From the NCBI RefSeq assembly GCF_014205335.1, contig NZ_JACHNH010000001.1:3404501-3468500 (forward strand): DNA of 64,000 nucleotides, written 5' to 3'. Each line of letters begins with the position of its first letter. The first letter of the stretch is position 1. The notes beneath the pieces were generated by a model. That model did no database searches. It saw nothing but the letters and a program-made list of their open reading frames with translations, and was not told the DNA's origin. This document shows, piece by piece, positions 15,802 to 24,100 of this stretch. The position numbers and the translations under genes were made by a program. The DNA is from Amorphoplanes digitatis (GTDB lineage: Bacteria; Actinomycetota; Actinomycetes; Mycobacteriales; Micromonosporaceae).

Positions 15802-16249
15802 GGCGCACACCAAGGACCCGCCCTTCGTCGGCAACTTCGTCCTGGAGATCGACGGGGCGACGATCGGCGCGTTCACCGAGGTGTCCGGGCTGGCGGTCCA
15901 GCTCGACGTCGAGGAGCTCGCCGAGGGTGGGCAGAACGCGTACACGCACAAGCTGCTCGGCCGGATGAAGTGGCCGAACCTGGTGTTCAAGCGCGGGCTG
16001 ACCGACACGAACGCGCTGTTCGAATGGCTGCTCGAATGCTCCGGCGAGGGTCTGTCGGGCAAGAACAACGTGGTCAAGCCGCGCGACGGCAAGATCACGG
16101 TGATGGCGCCGGACCGCACACCCGTCCGCACCTGGACGATCGCGGAGGCCAAGCCGGTGAAGTGGACCGGGCCGAAGCTGGCGGCCTCGTCGAAGGACCT
16201 GGCCGTCGAGGAGCTGGAGGTGTGCCACTGTGGCTTCCGCGCCTCGTAA
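15794..16249 (+). CDS. Inner tube protein B (Afp1/5-like)
   Basis: 151 aa from GTG 15794, overlapping the end of the DUF6760 frame. It has the gp19-like tube fold signatures (FVGNFVLEIDGATIGAFTEVSGL, MKWPNLVFKRGLTDTNALFE, PVKWTGPKLAASSKDLAVEE). Paralogous to the first tube protein. Second tube genes in these clusters usually build the tube initiator or baseplate adaptor ring. Translation is coupled to the upstream frame and the 3' end overlaps the next gene by 20 bp. Confidence 0.93.
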   Translation: MAEAHTKDPPFVGNFVLEIDGATIGAFTEVSGLAVQLDVEELAEGGQNAYTHKLLGRMKWPNLVFKRGLTDTNALFEWLLECSGEGLSGKNNVVKPRDGKITVMAPDRTPVRTWTIAEAKPVKWTGPKLAASSKDLAVEELEVCHCGFRAS

Positions 16250-18026
16250 CAGGTTGTTCCGGGTGCTGCGCCTGTTGGTCCGCCGGCCGGCGCCGGGTCC
16301 GCGCGCCTCGGCCGGCATCGCCACGGACCTGCGAGTGCGCGCACCCTGGAACCTGGTCCATTGGTGGCGTCGCCGAGGCCGCGCCGCGTCGCCGTCCAGC
16401 CCGGTCGACGCCGCCGCGCCGGACCTGACCCGGCCGCTGTCGGCTCGCCACCGGCCGTTGTCGGTTCGCCGCCGGCCGCTGACCGCACACCGCGGTGGCC
16501 CGGAGGTCACGCCGGGCCACGACCTGATCATGCGCCCACCCCCGATGCTCCCGGGCTCGGTCCACGCCCTTGCGCCGAGCCCGGGGTCCGACCCCTCCCG
16601 GGCGGGCATTTCAGAATCCTTTTCCCGGACGGGGGCAGCGAAGTCCACACTGCACCGCGCGGCCGGTCTGCCCGGACCGGGCCGTTACGCGGCCGCCGGG
16701 CTGAGCAGCATGGATCCGGTCGCGCTGGCCGGGAGGCCCACGCTCGCGCGGGGCCGCGCGGCCGACGGACCGACGTTGCGCCCGGGACACCAGCTGACCC
16801 TCCGACCGCCGCAGTCGACCCCTCAACCGGTGCCGGGCGCCGCCCCCGGGCAGGAAGCTGGTGGTGCGTCGCCGATCGAACTGCCCGTAGCCGCTCCGGC
16901 GGTGCGGCGGAGTCCGGCGCGGCGTCCGACGGCGTCCTCGCGCGTGGAGCCCGGTCGCGGCTTCGCGCCGGTGGGCCGGGCGACGGTGAGGCTGGCCGGC
17001 GGTGGGCTGGTGAGGCGGCCGGGGGAGGGGCCGACCGTGCACAATCCGGTGCCCGCTGAGGACATGCGGGTGCTCGGGGGTGGCGGGCTGCCGCCCGGCA
17101 ACGTGCCGGACCCGACCGGTGCCGTGCAGCTCAGCCCGGCGGTCGCGCAACGGCCCGGACCAGGCACCCGGCCCGCGCCGCGCGGCATGGACTTCGCCGC
17201 ACCCGTACAGGAAAAGGTCTCTCCCCGGGCTCGCTGGGAGGCCGCGGTCGCCGCCCGGCCGTTGGAGGCGCCCCGGCCGCTGCCGAACGCGCTGCACGCG
17301 ATGGCGGCGGCGATCACCGGCCGCACTCGGGCGCCGCTCTTCACCACCGGCCCGGCCACCCGGCATGCGCTGGCCGCTGCCGGTGCGCTCGGGGCGACCA
17401 CCGGGACCGTCGTGCATCTGCCTGCCGTGCCGACCGCCGCCCCGGCCGTCGCCGCGGTCCTGGCGCACGAGCTCACGCACACGCGTAACCCGGTGCGCCG
17501 CCCCCGCTTCCTGCTCGGCGGCATGTCCGGCCTGCTCGATGACGACGAACGCTCGGCGCTGGCCGCCGGCGCGGACCGGCTCAAGGCCGCGCCGGAAGCG
17601 GCGGCCGGGATCGTGGACCGCCTGCCCGTCGGCGGCGGCATCGGCGCCGTCGGCGAGGTGGCGACCCGGGCCGCCCGGGCGGCCGTCCTCGAAGCCACCG
17701 CGTCGCCGATCGCCTCGGCCGCCGGGTGGGCGCAGAACGCCCGCTCGACGGCGACCGAGGCGATGTCCACGGCGACCGGCCTGGTCGACGGCGCGACCGA
17801 CGGTCTGGCCGACGGCTTGGCGGGAGCGACCGGTGCGGTGACCGACGCCGTCGGAGCGGCGACCGGGGCGGTCGGCACGGCCGTGAACGCCGTCGGCAAC
17901 GCCGCCTCCGGTCTGGCGGGTAAGGCGGCGGCCGCGCTCGACCCGGACAAAGTTGTCGAAATTGTGGAGGCTCGTCTGCTGCGGGAGATCGAGCGGCGCG
18001 GTGGGCGATGGGCGGGTGTCTTCTGA
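16230..18026 (+). CDS. DUF4157-like eCIS-associated protein with HExxH motif
   Basis: 598 aa; GTG 16230 has GGAGGT 9 nt upstream. Residues 1-330 are Pro/Arg/Ala-rich and low in predicted order. Residues about 330-460 resemble the eCIS core/DUF4157 domain: RAPLFTTGPATRHAL, TTGTVVHLPA, then LAHELTHTRNP, a zinc-metallopeptidase-like HELTH. The C-terminal approximately 130 residues are alanine-rich amphipathic helix repeats ending in ALDPDKVVEIVEARLLREIERR. No conventional tape measure gene is present in the cluster, so the helical tail could do that job; DUF4157 proteins are also common effector carriers. A 105-bp imperfect inverted repeat lies in the disordered part. Confidence 0.75.
   Translation: MASAPRNRLFRVLRLLVRRPAPGPRASAGIATDLRVRAPWNLVHWWRRRGRAASPSSPVDAAAPDLTRPLSARHRPLSVRRRPLTAHRGGPEVTPGHDLIMRPPPMLPGSVHALAPSPGSDPSRAGISESFSRTGAAKSTLHRAAGLPGPGRYAAAGLSSMDPVALAGRPTLARGRAADGPTLRPGHQLTLRPPQSTPQPVPGAAPGQEAGGASPIELPVAAPAVRRSPARRPTASSRVEPGRGFAPVGRATVRLAGGGLVRRPGEGPTVHNPVPAEDMRVLGGGGLPPGNVPDPTGAVQLSPAVAQRPGPGTRPAPRGMDFAAPVQEKVSPRARWEAAVAARPLEAPRPLPNALHAMAAAITGRTRAPLFTTGPATRHALAAAGALGATTGTVVHLPAVPTAAPAVAAVLAHELTHTRNPVRRPRFLLGGMSGLLDDDERSALAAGADRLKAAPEAAAGIVDRLPVGGGIGAVGEVATRAARAAVLEATASPIASAAGWAQNARSTATEAMSTATGLVDGATDGLADGLAGATGAVTDAVGAATGAVGTAVNAVGNAASGLAGKAAAALDPDKVVEIVEARLLREIERRGGRWAGVF
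16618..16722 (+). repeat. Left arm of a 105-bp imperfect inverted repeat
   Basis: Reverse-complement match to 17113-17217, gapless, about 84 of 105 positions identical by my hand alignment. The best-matching parts are CCTTTTCC...GCGAAGTCC and CCGGGCCGTT.CGCG.CCGCC. It lies in the coding region of the HExxH protein. The left arm's reverse complement would encode MDFAAPVREK, matching GMDFAAPVQEK coded by the right arm on the plus strand. Confidence 0.8.
17113..17217 (-). repeat. Right arm of the 105-bp imperfect inverted repeat
   Basis: Partner of 16618-16722; the arms enclose about 390 bp. The repeat may be a relic of an inverted duplication or could allow inversion of the enclosed segment. 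If inverted, the gene frame would continue into a minus-strand frame that stops near 16823, which would truncate the protein before the HELTH motif. Confidence 0.8.
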
Positions 18027-18694
18027 TGGGCAATCCCGAGAAGGCGGTCCTGCGCACCGAGCTGAAGACCGAGATCCCGTTCCTCTTCAACCCGGCCGAG
18101 CTCACCATCACCAAGTCGAACAGCTGGCAGGCCTCGGAGAACAAGGGCGGCAACGCGCCGCAGCTGCGCTTCCAGGGCGGCCAGTCCGGCACCCTCGCGC
18201 TGAGCCTCACGCTCGACACGACGAGCGACGGCTCCGACGTCACCGTGCACACCAACAAGCTGCTGGATCTGCTGAAGGTCGACATGAGCCTGCCCGGCGC
18301 CGACCGGGCGCGCAACAAGGGCCGCCCGCCGTGGGTGGAGTTCCACTGGGGCAACCTGCACTCGTTCCGGGCGATCGTCGAGCGGCTACAGATCAAGTTC
18401 ACCTACTTCGCCAGCAGCGGCATGCCGCTGCGGGCCAAGGCGGACCTGTCGCTCAAGCAGTACGAGGACGAGGCCGTCCGGCCCCTCCAGAACCCGACCT
18501 CGCACACGCCGACGCTGCACAGCGTGCACCGCCTCGGCTTCGGCGAGACCCTGGACCGGGTCGCGGCCCGGCACTACGCCGACTCGACCCGCTGGCGGCT
18601 GATCGCCGACGCCAACAACGTGGTCGACCCGCTCGCGCTCGCACCCGGGACGCTGCTGGTGATCCCCGAGCTGCCGGTGCGCCGCCGTGGCTGA
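18026..18694 (+). CDS. LysM-containing baseplate/tube-adaptor protein (Afp7-like)
   Basis: 222 aa from ATG 18026, which overlaps the TGA of the previous gene; an in-frame ATG at 18008 is less likely because family members begin MGNP.KA. The main domain (FLFNPAELTITKSNSW, GTLALSLTLDTT) is the CIS-specific tube-to-spike adaptor type. The C-terminal approximately 50 residues are a LysM motif (HRLGFGETLDRVAARHYAD...WRLIADANN...PGTLLVIP). In related particles it joins inner tube and spike. It overlaps the spike gene by 8 bp. Confidence 0.88.
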   Translation: MGNPEKAVLRTELKTEIPFLFNPAELTITKSNSWQASENKGGNAPQLRFQGGQSGTLALSLTLDTTSDGSDVTVHTNKLLDLLKVDMSLPGADRARNKGRPPWVEFHWGNLHSFRAIVERLQIKFTYFASSGMPLRAKADLSLKQYEDEAVRPLQNPTSHTPTLHSVHRLGFGETLDRVAARHYADSTRWRLIADANNVVDPLALAPGTLLVIPELPVRRRG

Positions 18695-20330
18695 GGCGAC
18701 CCGCCGCCTCGACGGGGTGGTGCTGACCGTGGACGGGCGCCCGCTCGCCCCCGAGCTGTACCCGCGGCTCGCGCTGGTGCGCGTCGAGGAGTCCGTGCAC
18801 CTGCCGGACTTCTTCACCGTGCACTTCGACGACCCGCACTTCGAGCTCTTCGACAAGGGCACGTTCACGCTCGGCACCCGGATGGAGATCGCGTTCCGGG
18901 CCGAGGGCGACCCCGTCGTGGTCACCGCCGGCGAGGTGACCGCGATCGTCGTCGAGCCGGGCGCCGCCGGGCGGCACGAGCTGGTGCTGACCGGGTTCGA
19001 CCTGACGCACCGGATGGCCCGGGAGCCGAAGTCGCGCAGCTTCCAGCGGGTCACCGACGCCGACATCGCGGCCCGCATCGCCGGCGAGTACGGCCTGGAC
19101 GCGGACATCGACGGCACCGGCGGCGCGCACGACTACGTGCTCCAGGCGGGGGAGACGGACTACGCGTTCCTGCGCCGCCGGGCCGCCCGGATCGGCTTCG
19201 ACGTGTGGGTCAGCGACCGCACCTTCTTCTTCAAGCGCGGCCCGCGGTCGACCGCGAACCCGCCGACCCTGAAGTACGGCGGGAACCTGAACGGCTTCAC
19301 GGTCCGGTTCTCCGCGGCAGAGCGCTGCGACGAGGTGCAGATCCGCGGCTGGGACCAGCTCGGCAAGCAGACCATCGAGGGCCGCGCCGACGAGACCGAC
19401 CCGGGCACCGACGCGCCGGCCGCCCGGGAGATGGCCGACGCGGCCCGGCGGGCGTTCGGCCGGGTGCGGCGCAACGCGGGCCAGTTCCCCGTCACCGACC
19501 AGGCGGAGGCGGACGCCCTGGCGTCGTCGCTGCTGCTGCGCGCGTCCGGCGAGGAGGTGGTGCTGCGCGGGCAGTGCGCCGGTGATCCGCTGATCGGCGC
19601 GGGCGCCCGGGTCCGGATCGAGGGGGTCGGCTCGCGGCTCACCGGCGGCTACCGGGTCACCGGCGTCGAGCACACGTACGGCGCCGGCAAGCCCTACCTC
19701 ACCCGGTTCGTGTGCGGCGGCAAGGAGCCGGGCGGGCTGGCGGACCTCACCGGACCGGGCGGTGCGGGCGGCGAACGGCGCGGCTGGTCCGGCCTGGTCG
19801 TCGGCATCGTCACCAACAACGACGACCCGGAGGGCCTCGGCCGGGTCCGGGTGCAGTTCCCGACCCTGTCCGCCGACGACGAGAGCGCCTGGGCCCGGCT
19901 GGCCACGCCCGGCGGCGGCGCGCAGCGCGGCCTCCAGTGGCTGCCCGAGGTGGACGACGAGGTCCTTGTCGGCTTCGAGCTCGACGACCACTCCCGGCCG
20001 GTGGTGCTCGGCGGCCTGTGGAACCGCAAGGACGGCCCGCCGGCGGGCGCGGCCCGGGCGAAGGAGCGCTTCCTGGTGAGCCGGGGCGACTCGCGGCTGG
20101 CCTTCACCGACGAGCCGGAGCTGTCCGTCGGGCTCACTCTCGGCGGCAGCCCGTGCGCTGTGAAGCTGGAGAAGGCGGAGTCGTCGCTGACCGGCGATCA
20201 GAAGCTGGTCATCTCCGCCGCCCAGATCGAGATCAAGGCGACCCAGAAGCTCACGCTCAGCGGCGCGCAGGTCGAGGTCACCGCGTCCGGCCCGCTGACC
20301 GCGTCCGGCAAGCCGATCAGGCTGAACTGA
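18687..20330 (+). CDS. VgrG/gp5-gp27-like central spike protein (Afp8-like)
   Basis: 547 aa, GTG start. Residues about 1-330 form the phage late control D/gp27-like hub (VHLPDFFTVHFDDPHFELF, LVLTGFDLTHRMAREP, DYAFLRRRAARIGFDVWV). Residues about 365-440 form the OB/gp5 domain (GWSGLVVGIVTNNDDPEGLGRVRVQFP...LQWLPEVDDEVLVGF), followed by a short beta-helix-like end (VISAAQIEIKATQKLTLSGA). It trimerises as the puncturing spike base. The PAAR gene follows after 9 bp. Confidence 0.93.
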   Translation: MAEATRRLDGVVLTVDGRPLAPELYPRLALVRVEESVHLPDFFTVHFDDPHFELFDKGTFTLGTRMEIAFRAEGDPVVVTAGEVTAIVVEPGAAGRHELVLTGFDLTHRMAREPKSRSFQRVTDADIAARIAGEYGLDADIDGTGGAHDYVLQAGETDYAFLRRRAARIGFDVWVSDRTFFFKRGPRSTANPPTLKYGGNLNGFTVRFSAAERCDEVQIRGWDQLGKQTIEGRADETDPGTDAPAAREMADAARRAFGRVRRNAGQFPVTDQAEADALASSLLLRASGEEVVLRGQCAGDPLIGAGARVRIEGVGSRLTGGYRVTGVEHTYGAGKPYLTRFVCGGKEPGGLADLTGPGGAGGERRGWSGLVVGIVTNNDDPEGLGRVRVQFPTLSADDESAWARLATPGGGAQRGLQWLPEVDDEVLVGFELDDHSRPVVLGGLWNRKDGPPAGAARAKERFLVSRGDSRLAFTDEPELSVGLTLGGSPCAVKLEKAESSLTGDQKLVISAAQIEIKATQKLTLSGAQVEVTASGPLTASGKPIRLN

Positions 20331-20339
20331 GGAGGTTCC

Positions 20340-20738
20340 GTGCCCCAGCCCGCCGCCCGCCAGAACGACCCGGTCACCGGCACCGACGTGCACATCCTGT
20401 TGGTGCCCTCGCCGGGCGGGCCGGTGCCGACGCCGACGCCGCTGCCGTTCGCCGGGCAGCTGCTGACCGGGCTGGTACCGGACGTGCTCGTCAACGGCCT
20501 GCCCGCGGCGGTGCAGGGCAGCGTCGCGCAGAACATCCCGCCGCACATCTGCCCGCCGCCGGCCAGCTTCAGCAGGCCGCCGACCAATCAGGGCCGGGTG
20601 GTGACCGGCTCGCCGACCGTGCTCGTCGGCGGCAAGCCGCTGGCCCGGCTGGGCGACCCGGTCATGACCTGCAACGACCCCGCGGACCTGCCGGCCTGCA
20701 CGATCACCGCCGGCTCGCCCGACGTGCTGGTGGGCTGA
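20340..20738 (+). CDS. PAAR-like spike tip protein
   Basis: 132 aa, GTG start with GGAGG upstream. DUF4150/PAAR-like pattern: QNDPVTGTDVHIL, PTPLPFAGQL, VTGSPTVLVGGKPLARLGDPVMTC, TITAGSPDVLVG. His and Cys residues (DVHIL, HICPPP, MTC, PACTI) are candidates for metal binding at the tip. It sharpens the VgrG-like spike and sits between the spike and baseplate wedge genes as expected. Confidence 0.9.
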   Translation: MPQPAARQNDPVTGTDVHILLVPSPGGPVPTPTPLPFAGQLLTGLVPDVLVNGLPAAVQGSVAQNIPPHICPPPASFSRPPTNQGRVVTGSPTVLVGGKPLARLGDPVMTCNDPADLPACTITAGSPDVLVG

Positions 20739-20741
20739 GCG

Positions 20742-21149
20742 ATGCGGCGTGACGACTTCATCGGCAGCGGCTGGGCGTTCCCCGCCGCGATCTCGCGGAC
20801 CGGCTCGGTGCGGCTGGTCAGCGGCGTCGACGAGGTGGACGGCGCGATCCGGATGATCCTGTCGACGGTGCCGGGCGAGCGGGTGATGCGCCCCGAGTTC
20901 GGCTGCGCGATGTGGGAGCTGCTCTTCGCGCCGCTGACCGCCGGGACGCTCGGCCTGGTCGAGCAGGCGGTCCGCGAGGCGCTGGAGCGCTGGGAGCCGC
21001 GGATCGAGCAGCAGTCGGTCGTCGCCACCGCCGTGCCCGGCACCGCCACCGTCCACATCGCGATCGCGTACCGGATCCGCGCCACCAACGACGTCCGGAA
21101 CCTGGTCTTCCCGTTCTACACGATCCCCACCGAGGAGGCGGCCCCGTGA
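20742..21149 (+). CDS. Baseplate wedge protein gp25/GPW family (Afp9-like)
   Basis: 135 aa beginning MRRDDFIGSGWAFP, with the gp25 EPR-type core (SGVDEVDGAIRMILSTVPGERVMRPEFGC, LVEQAVREALERWEPRI). It seeds sheath polymerisation at the baseplate. It starts 3 bp after the PAAR gene stop and overlaps the next gene by 4 bp (GTGA). Confidence 0.93.
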   Translation: MRRDDFIGSGWAFPAAISRTGSVRLVSGVDEVDGAIRMILSTVPGERVMRPEFGCAMWELLFAPLTAGTLGLVEQAVREALERWEPRIEQQSVVATAVPGTATVHIAIAYRIRATNDVRNLVFPFYTIPTEEAAP

Positions 21150-23104
21150 GTCTTCCCGCGCCGGATCTTGACGATCGCCGGTTTCAGGACATCGTCGACG
21201 AGGCCAAGCGGCGGATACACCGGCTCTGCCCGGAGTGGACCGACCACAACGTCTCCGACCCCGGCGTCGCGCTCGTCGAGCTCTTCGCCTGGATGACCGA
21301 GATGACCCTGTACCGGCTCAACCAGGTGCCCGACCGGCTGTACATCAAGTTCCTCGAGCTGGTCGGCGTCGAGCTCTTCTCGGCGGTGCCGTCCCGCGCC
21401 GACCTGCTTTTCACACTCACCGCGCCGCGCGCGGAGGTGGTCCGGGTACCCGCCGGCACCCAGGTCAGCACCGAGCGCCGCGAGGACGAGGAGCCGGTCG
21501 TCTTCCTCACCGACTCCGAGCTGCGGATCCTTCCGCCGGAGCTGGTCGCCTGCGTCACGCACACCGGCGACCGGTACGCCGACCACTGGGAGGACCTGCG
21601 CCGCGAGGCCTCCTCGGTGCGGCTGTTCCCGAGCCTGAGCCCCGGCGAGGCCGTCTACTTCGGGCTGGCCGAGCCGGCGGCCGGCAACCTGCTGCGCCTG
21701 GACGTCACCACCGGGCCCGAGGGCGCCGGCGTCGACCCGCGCCGGCCGCCGCGCTGCTGGGAGGCCTGGGACGGCCACCAGTGGGCGGACGTGCGGATCC
21801 TCGGCGACACCAGCGCCGGTTTCAACAGCCCCGGCCAGGTCACCCTGCTGCTGCCGGCCCGGCACGAGGCCCTCGCCATCGGGTCGCGGCGTGCGCACTG
21901 GCTGCGCTGCCGGCTCGTGCAGGCCGTCGACGGGCAGCCCGAGTACACCAACCCGCCCGAACTGGAGTCGCTGTCCGCGGTGGCGCTGGGCGGGGCGGTG
22001 CCCGCGCACCACGCCGAGCCGGCCCCCGCCGAGCTGCTCGGCACCAGCGACGGGCGCCCCGGCCAGGTGTTCCAGGTGCGCCGGTCGCCCGTGCTGCCGC
22101 GCCGCCACGACGAGACCGTCCGGGTGGTGCTGCCCCGCCACGAGCGCACCGGCGAGCCCGAGGAGCAGGAGTGGACCGAGGTCGCCGACCTCGCCGACGC
22201 CGAGGGCGACGACCGGGTCTTCACCTGGTCCGGCGCCACCGGCGAGATCCGCTTCGGCCCGCGGGTGCTCGACCGCGAGGGCCGGGCCTGGCAGCACGGC
22301 GCGATCCCGCCGATCGACGCGCAGGTCTCGGTCACCGGCTACCGCTTCGGCGGCGGCCGGCGCGGCAACGTCGCCGCCGAGCGGCTCACCGTGCTGCACA
22401 CGTCCATCCCGTTCGTGGCCGGGGTGACCAACCTGGACCCGAGCGCCGGCGGCGTCGACGCGGAGAGCGTGGAGAACGCCAAGGTGCGCGGCCCGCTGCT
22501 GCTGCGCGGCGGCCGCCGGGCGGTGACCGCCGAGGACGTGGAGCGGCTCACCCTCGACGCCGCGCCGAGCATCGCCAGGGCGCGCTGCCTGCCGCCGGAC
22601 GCGCCGGGCGAGCCGGCCCGGCTGCTGGTCGTGCCGCGGGTCGACATCGCGCCCGAGCAGCTCACCCTCGACGACATGGCCGTCACCGACGAGCTGGAGG
22701 AGCAGATCAAGGCCTACCTCGAGCCGCGCCGGCTGCTCACCATGCGGCTGCGCATCGAGGCGCCCCGGTACCAGGGCGTCAAGGTCGTCGCGGAGGTGCG
22801 CGCCGGCCCGGGCGTGCGCACGGAGACGGTGCGCGAGCGCGCCGAACGCGCCCTCTACGAGTACCTGAACCCGTTGACGGGCGGCCCGAGCGGGCAGGGC
22901 TGGCCGTTCGACACCGACCTGCGGCTCGGCGACGTGTACGGGGTGCTGCACGGCTCGTTCGGCGTGCAGGGCGTCGAGGCGGTGCACTTCTTCTCGGCCG
23001 ACCTGCGCCGGCAGCGCGCCCTCGACCAGGTCGAACAGCGGCTGCGCCTGCTGCCGGCGGCGCTGTTCATGTCGTACGAGCACCGGGTGGTGGTGCAGCA
23101 GTGA
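21146..23104 (+). CDS. Baseplate J-like protein (Afp11-like)
   Basis: 652 aa from GTG 21146. N-terminal CPEWTDHNVSDPGVALVELF and MTLYRLNQVPDRLYIKFLELVG are characteristic of CIS baseplate J/gp6-like proteins. The middle carries the baseplate beta domain (FTWSGATGEIRFGPRV), and the C-terminal part has YRFGGGRRGNVAAERLTVL and the ring-forming helical region with LRLGDVYGVLHGSFGVQGVE. It builds the baseplate wedges with the following gene. It overlaps both neighbours by 4 bp (GTGA). Confidence 0.93.
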   Translation: MSLPAPDLDDRRFQDIVDEAKRRIHRLCPEWTDHNVSDPGVALVELFAWMTEMTLYRLNQVPDRLYIKFLELVGVELFSAVPSRADLLFTLTAPRAEVVRVPAGTQVSTERREDEEPVVFLTDSELRILPPELVACVTHTGDRYADHWEDLRREASSVRLFPSLSPGEAVYFGLAEPAAGNLLRLDVTTGPEGAGVDPRRPPRCWEAWDGHQWADVRILGDTSAGFNSPGQVTLLLPARHEALAIGSRRAHWLRCRLVQAVDGQPEYTNPPELESLSAVALGGAVPAHHAEPAPAELLGTSDGRPGQVFQVRRSPVLPRRHDETVRVVLPRHERTGEPEEQEWTEVADLADAEGDDRVFTWSGATGEIRFGPRVLDREGRAWQHGAIPPIDAQVSVTGYRFGGGRRGNVAAERLTVLHTSIPFVAGVTNLDPSAGGVDAESVENAKVRGPLLLRGGRRAVTAEDVERLTLDAAPSIARARCLPPDAPGEPARLLVVPRVDIAPEQLTLDDMAVTDELEEQIKAYLEPRRLLTMRLRIEAPRYQGVKVVAEVRAGPGVRTETVRERAERALYEYLNPLTGGPSGQGWPFDTDLRLGDVYGVLHGSFGVQGVEAVHFFSADLRRQRALDQVEQRLRLLPAALFMSYEHRVVVQQ

Positions 23105-23652
23105 CCTGGCTGGTGGATCAACTGCCCCGGGCGATGGCCACGGACCCGGTGCTGCGCGGGCTGGTCACCGCGTTCGAGGAGGTGGCCGACACCGTCCGCG
23201 AGCGCATCGACAGCGTCGAGCACCAGATGGACACCGGCCTGGCCAGCCCCGAGATGCTCCAGTACCTGGGCTCCTGGCTGGGCGTGGAGCTCGAGCCGAC
23301 GGACCCGCCCGAGTACCGCCGGTCGATGGTCCGCGAGGTCGGCCGGCTGCTCGGCTGGCGCGGCACCCGGTACGGCGTCGAGGCCCTGCTGGAGGCGGCG
23401 ACCGGCGCCCGGGTCACCGTGACGGACACCGGCGGCGTCTACGGCCGCAACGACGCGGTGCCGCCGGTGGACGCCGTGGTGACCGTGCAGATGGACCACA
23501 CCGGTCACCTCACCGAGCGCCAGGTGCTCGGCTTCCTCCAGAGCGAGATGCCGCTGGGCGCCCGGGTTCGCCTGGACGTGCGGTTCCAGCCGCGGCCGGC
23601 CCGCGGCCGGGCCCGCCCACCGGTGTCCGGGGAGGGCGGCGGCGATGGCTGA
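23101..23652 (+). CDS. Tail protein I / wedge protein (Afp12-like)
   Basis: 183 aa, GTG start overlapping the upstream stop. Pattern of P2 gpI/Afp12: WLVDQLPRAMATDPVLRGLV, FEEVADTVRERIDSVEHQMD, MLQYLGSWLGVELEP, REVGRLLGWRGTRYGVEALLEAATG. It completes the baseplate wedge. The Arg/Gly-rich C-terminus overlaps the zinc-ribbon gene by 8 bp. No tail-fibre gene follows, unlike Afp or PVC, which fits the intracellular Streptomyces-type systems. Confidence 0.9.
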   Translation: MTWLVDQLPRAMATDPVLRGLVTAFEEVADTVRERIDSVEHQMDTGLASPEMLQYLGSWLGVELEPTDPPEYRRSMVREVGRLLGWRGTRYGVEALLEAATGARVTVTDTGGVYGRNDAVPPVDAVVTVQMDHTGHLTERQVLGFLQSEMPLGARVRLDVRFQPRPARGRARPPVSGEGGGDG

Positions 23653-24100
23653 CCGGCAACTGCCGTGCCCGGACTGCGGCTCCCCGGTACGCCCGGACGT
23701 CGAGCAGCTCTGCCCCCGCTGCGGCTACCCGCTGATGTTCCTGCGCCAGCAGGCGGCGGAGCACGACGCCCGTGCCGTGCCGCGCTCGCCGAACGAGCGC
23801 GACGACGGCACCGGCACGGTCATGCCGGCCCCGGTGGCACGGACCCAGCGGACCGCGCCCGCACCGATACCGGGCCAGTACCCGTGCCCGCAGTGCGGCT
23901 ACGGCAACGAGCCGGTCCGGATCCGCTGCGAGCGCTGCGGCTACGAGCTGCGGGCGGCCCGGCCGCATGCCGTGGTGCTCGGCCCGCCCCCGGCCCGGGC
24001 GGCGCCGTCGCGCGGCGGCTGGGGCTGGCTCGTCGCGGTGCTGGCGATCGCGGCGATCGCGGTGCTGGCCCTGGTGGCGGTGCTGCTGTTCACGCGTTAG
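23645..24100 (+). CDS. Double zinc-ribbon protein with C-terminal membrane anchor (CIS operon end)
   Basis: 151 aa. Two Cys4 zinc ribbons: C8-x2-C11...C23-x2-C26 and about C81-x2-C84...C95-x2-C98 (CPQCGYGNEPVRIRCERC). They are separated by a polar Pro-rich linker and followed by one C-terminal helix (GWLVAVLAIAAIAVLALVAVL) ending a few residues before the stop. This is tail-anchored topology with the ribbons in the cytoplasm. It overlaps the Afp12-like gene by 8 bp, so it belongs to the CIS operon. From memory, the Streptomyces clusters have a membrane adaptor gene in this place; whether this is a functional equivalent is inference. Confidence 0.8.
   Translation: MADRQLPCPDCGSPVRPDVEQLCPRCGYPLMFLRQQAAEHDARAVPRSPNERDDGTGTVMPAPVARTQRTAPAPIPGQYPCPQCGYGNEPVRIRCERCGYELRAARPHAVVLGPPPARAAPSRGGWGWLVAVLAIAAIAVLALVAVLLFTR

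Noticed and set aside
15617..16648. Minus-strand ORF beginning MDFAAPVREK
   Set aside because: Not a gene; the similarity to the plus-strand protein is explained by the inverted repeat described.
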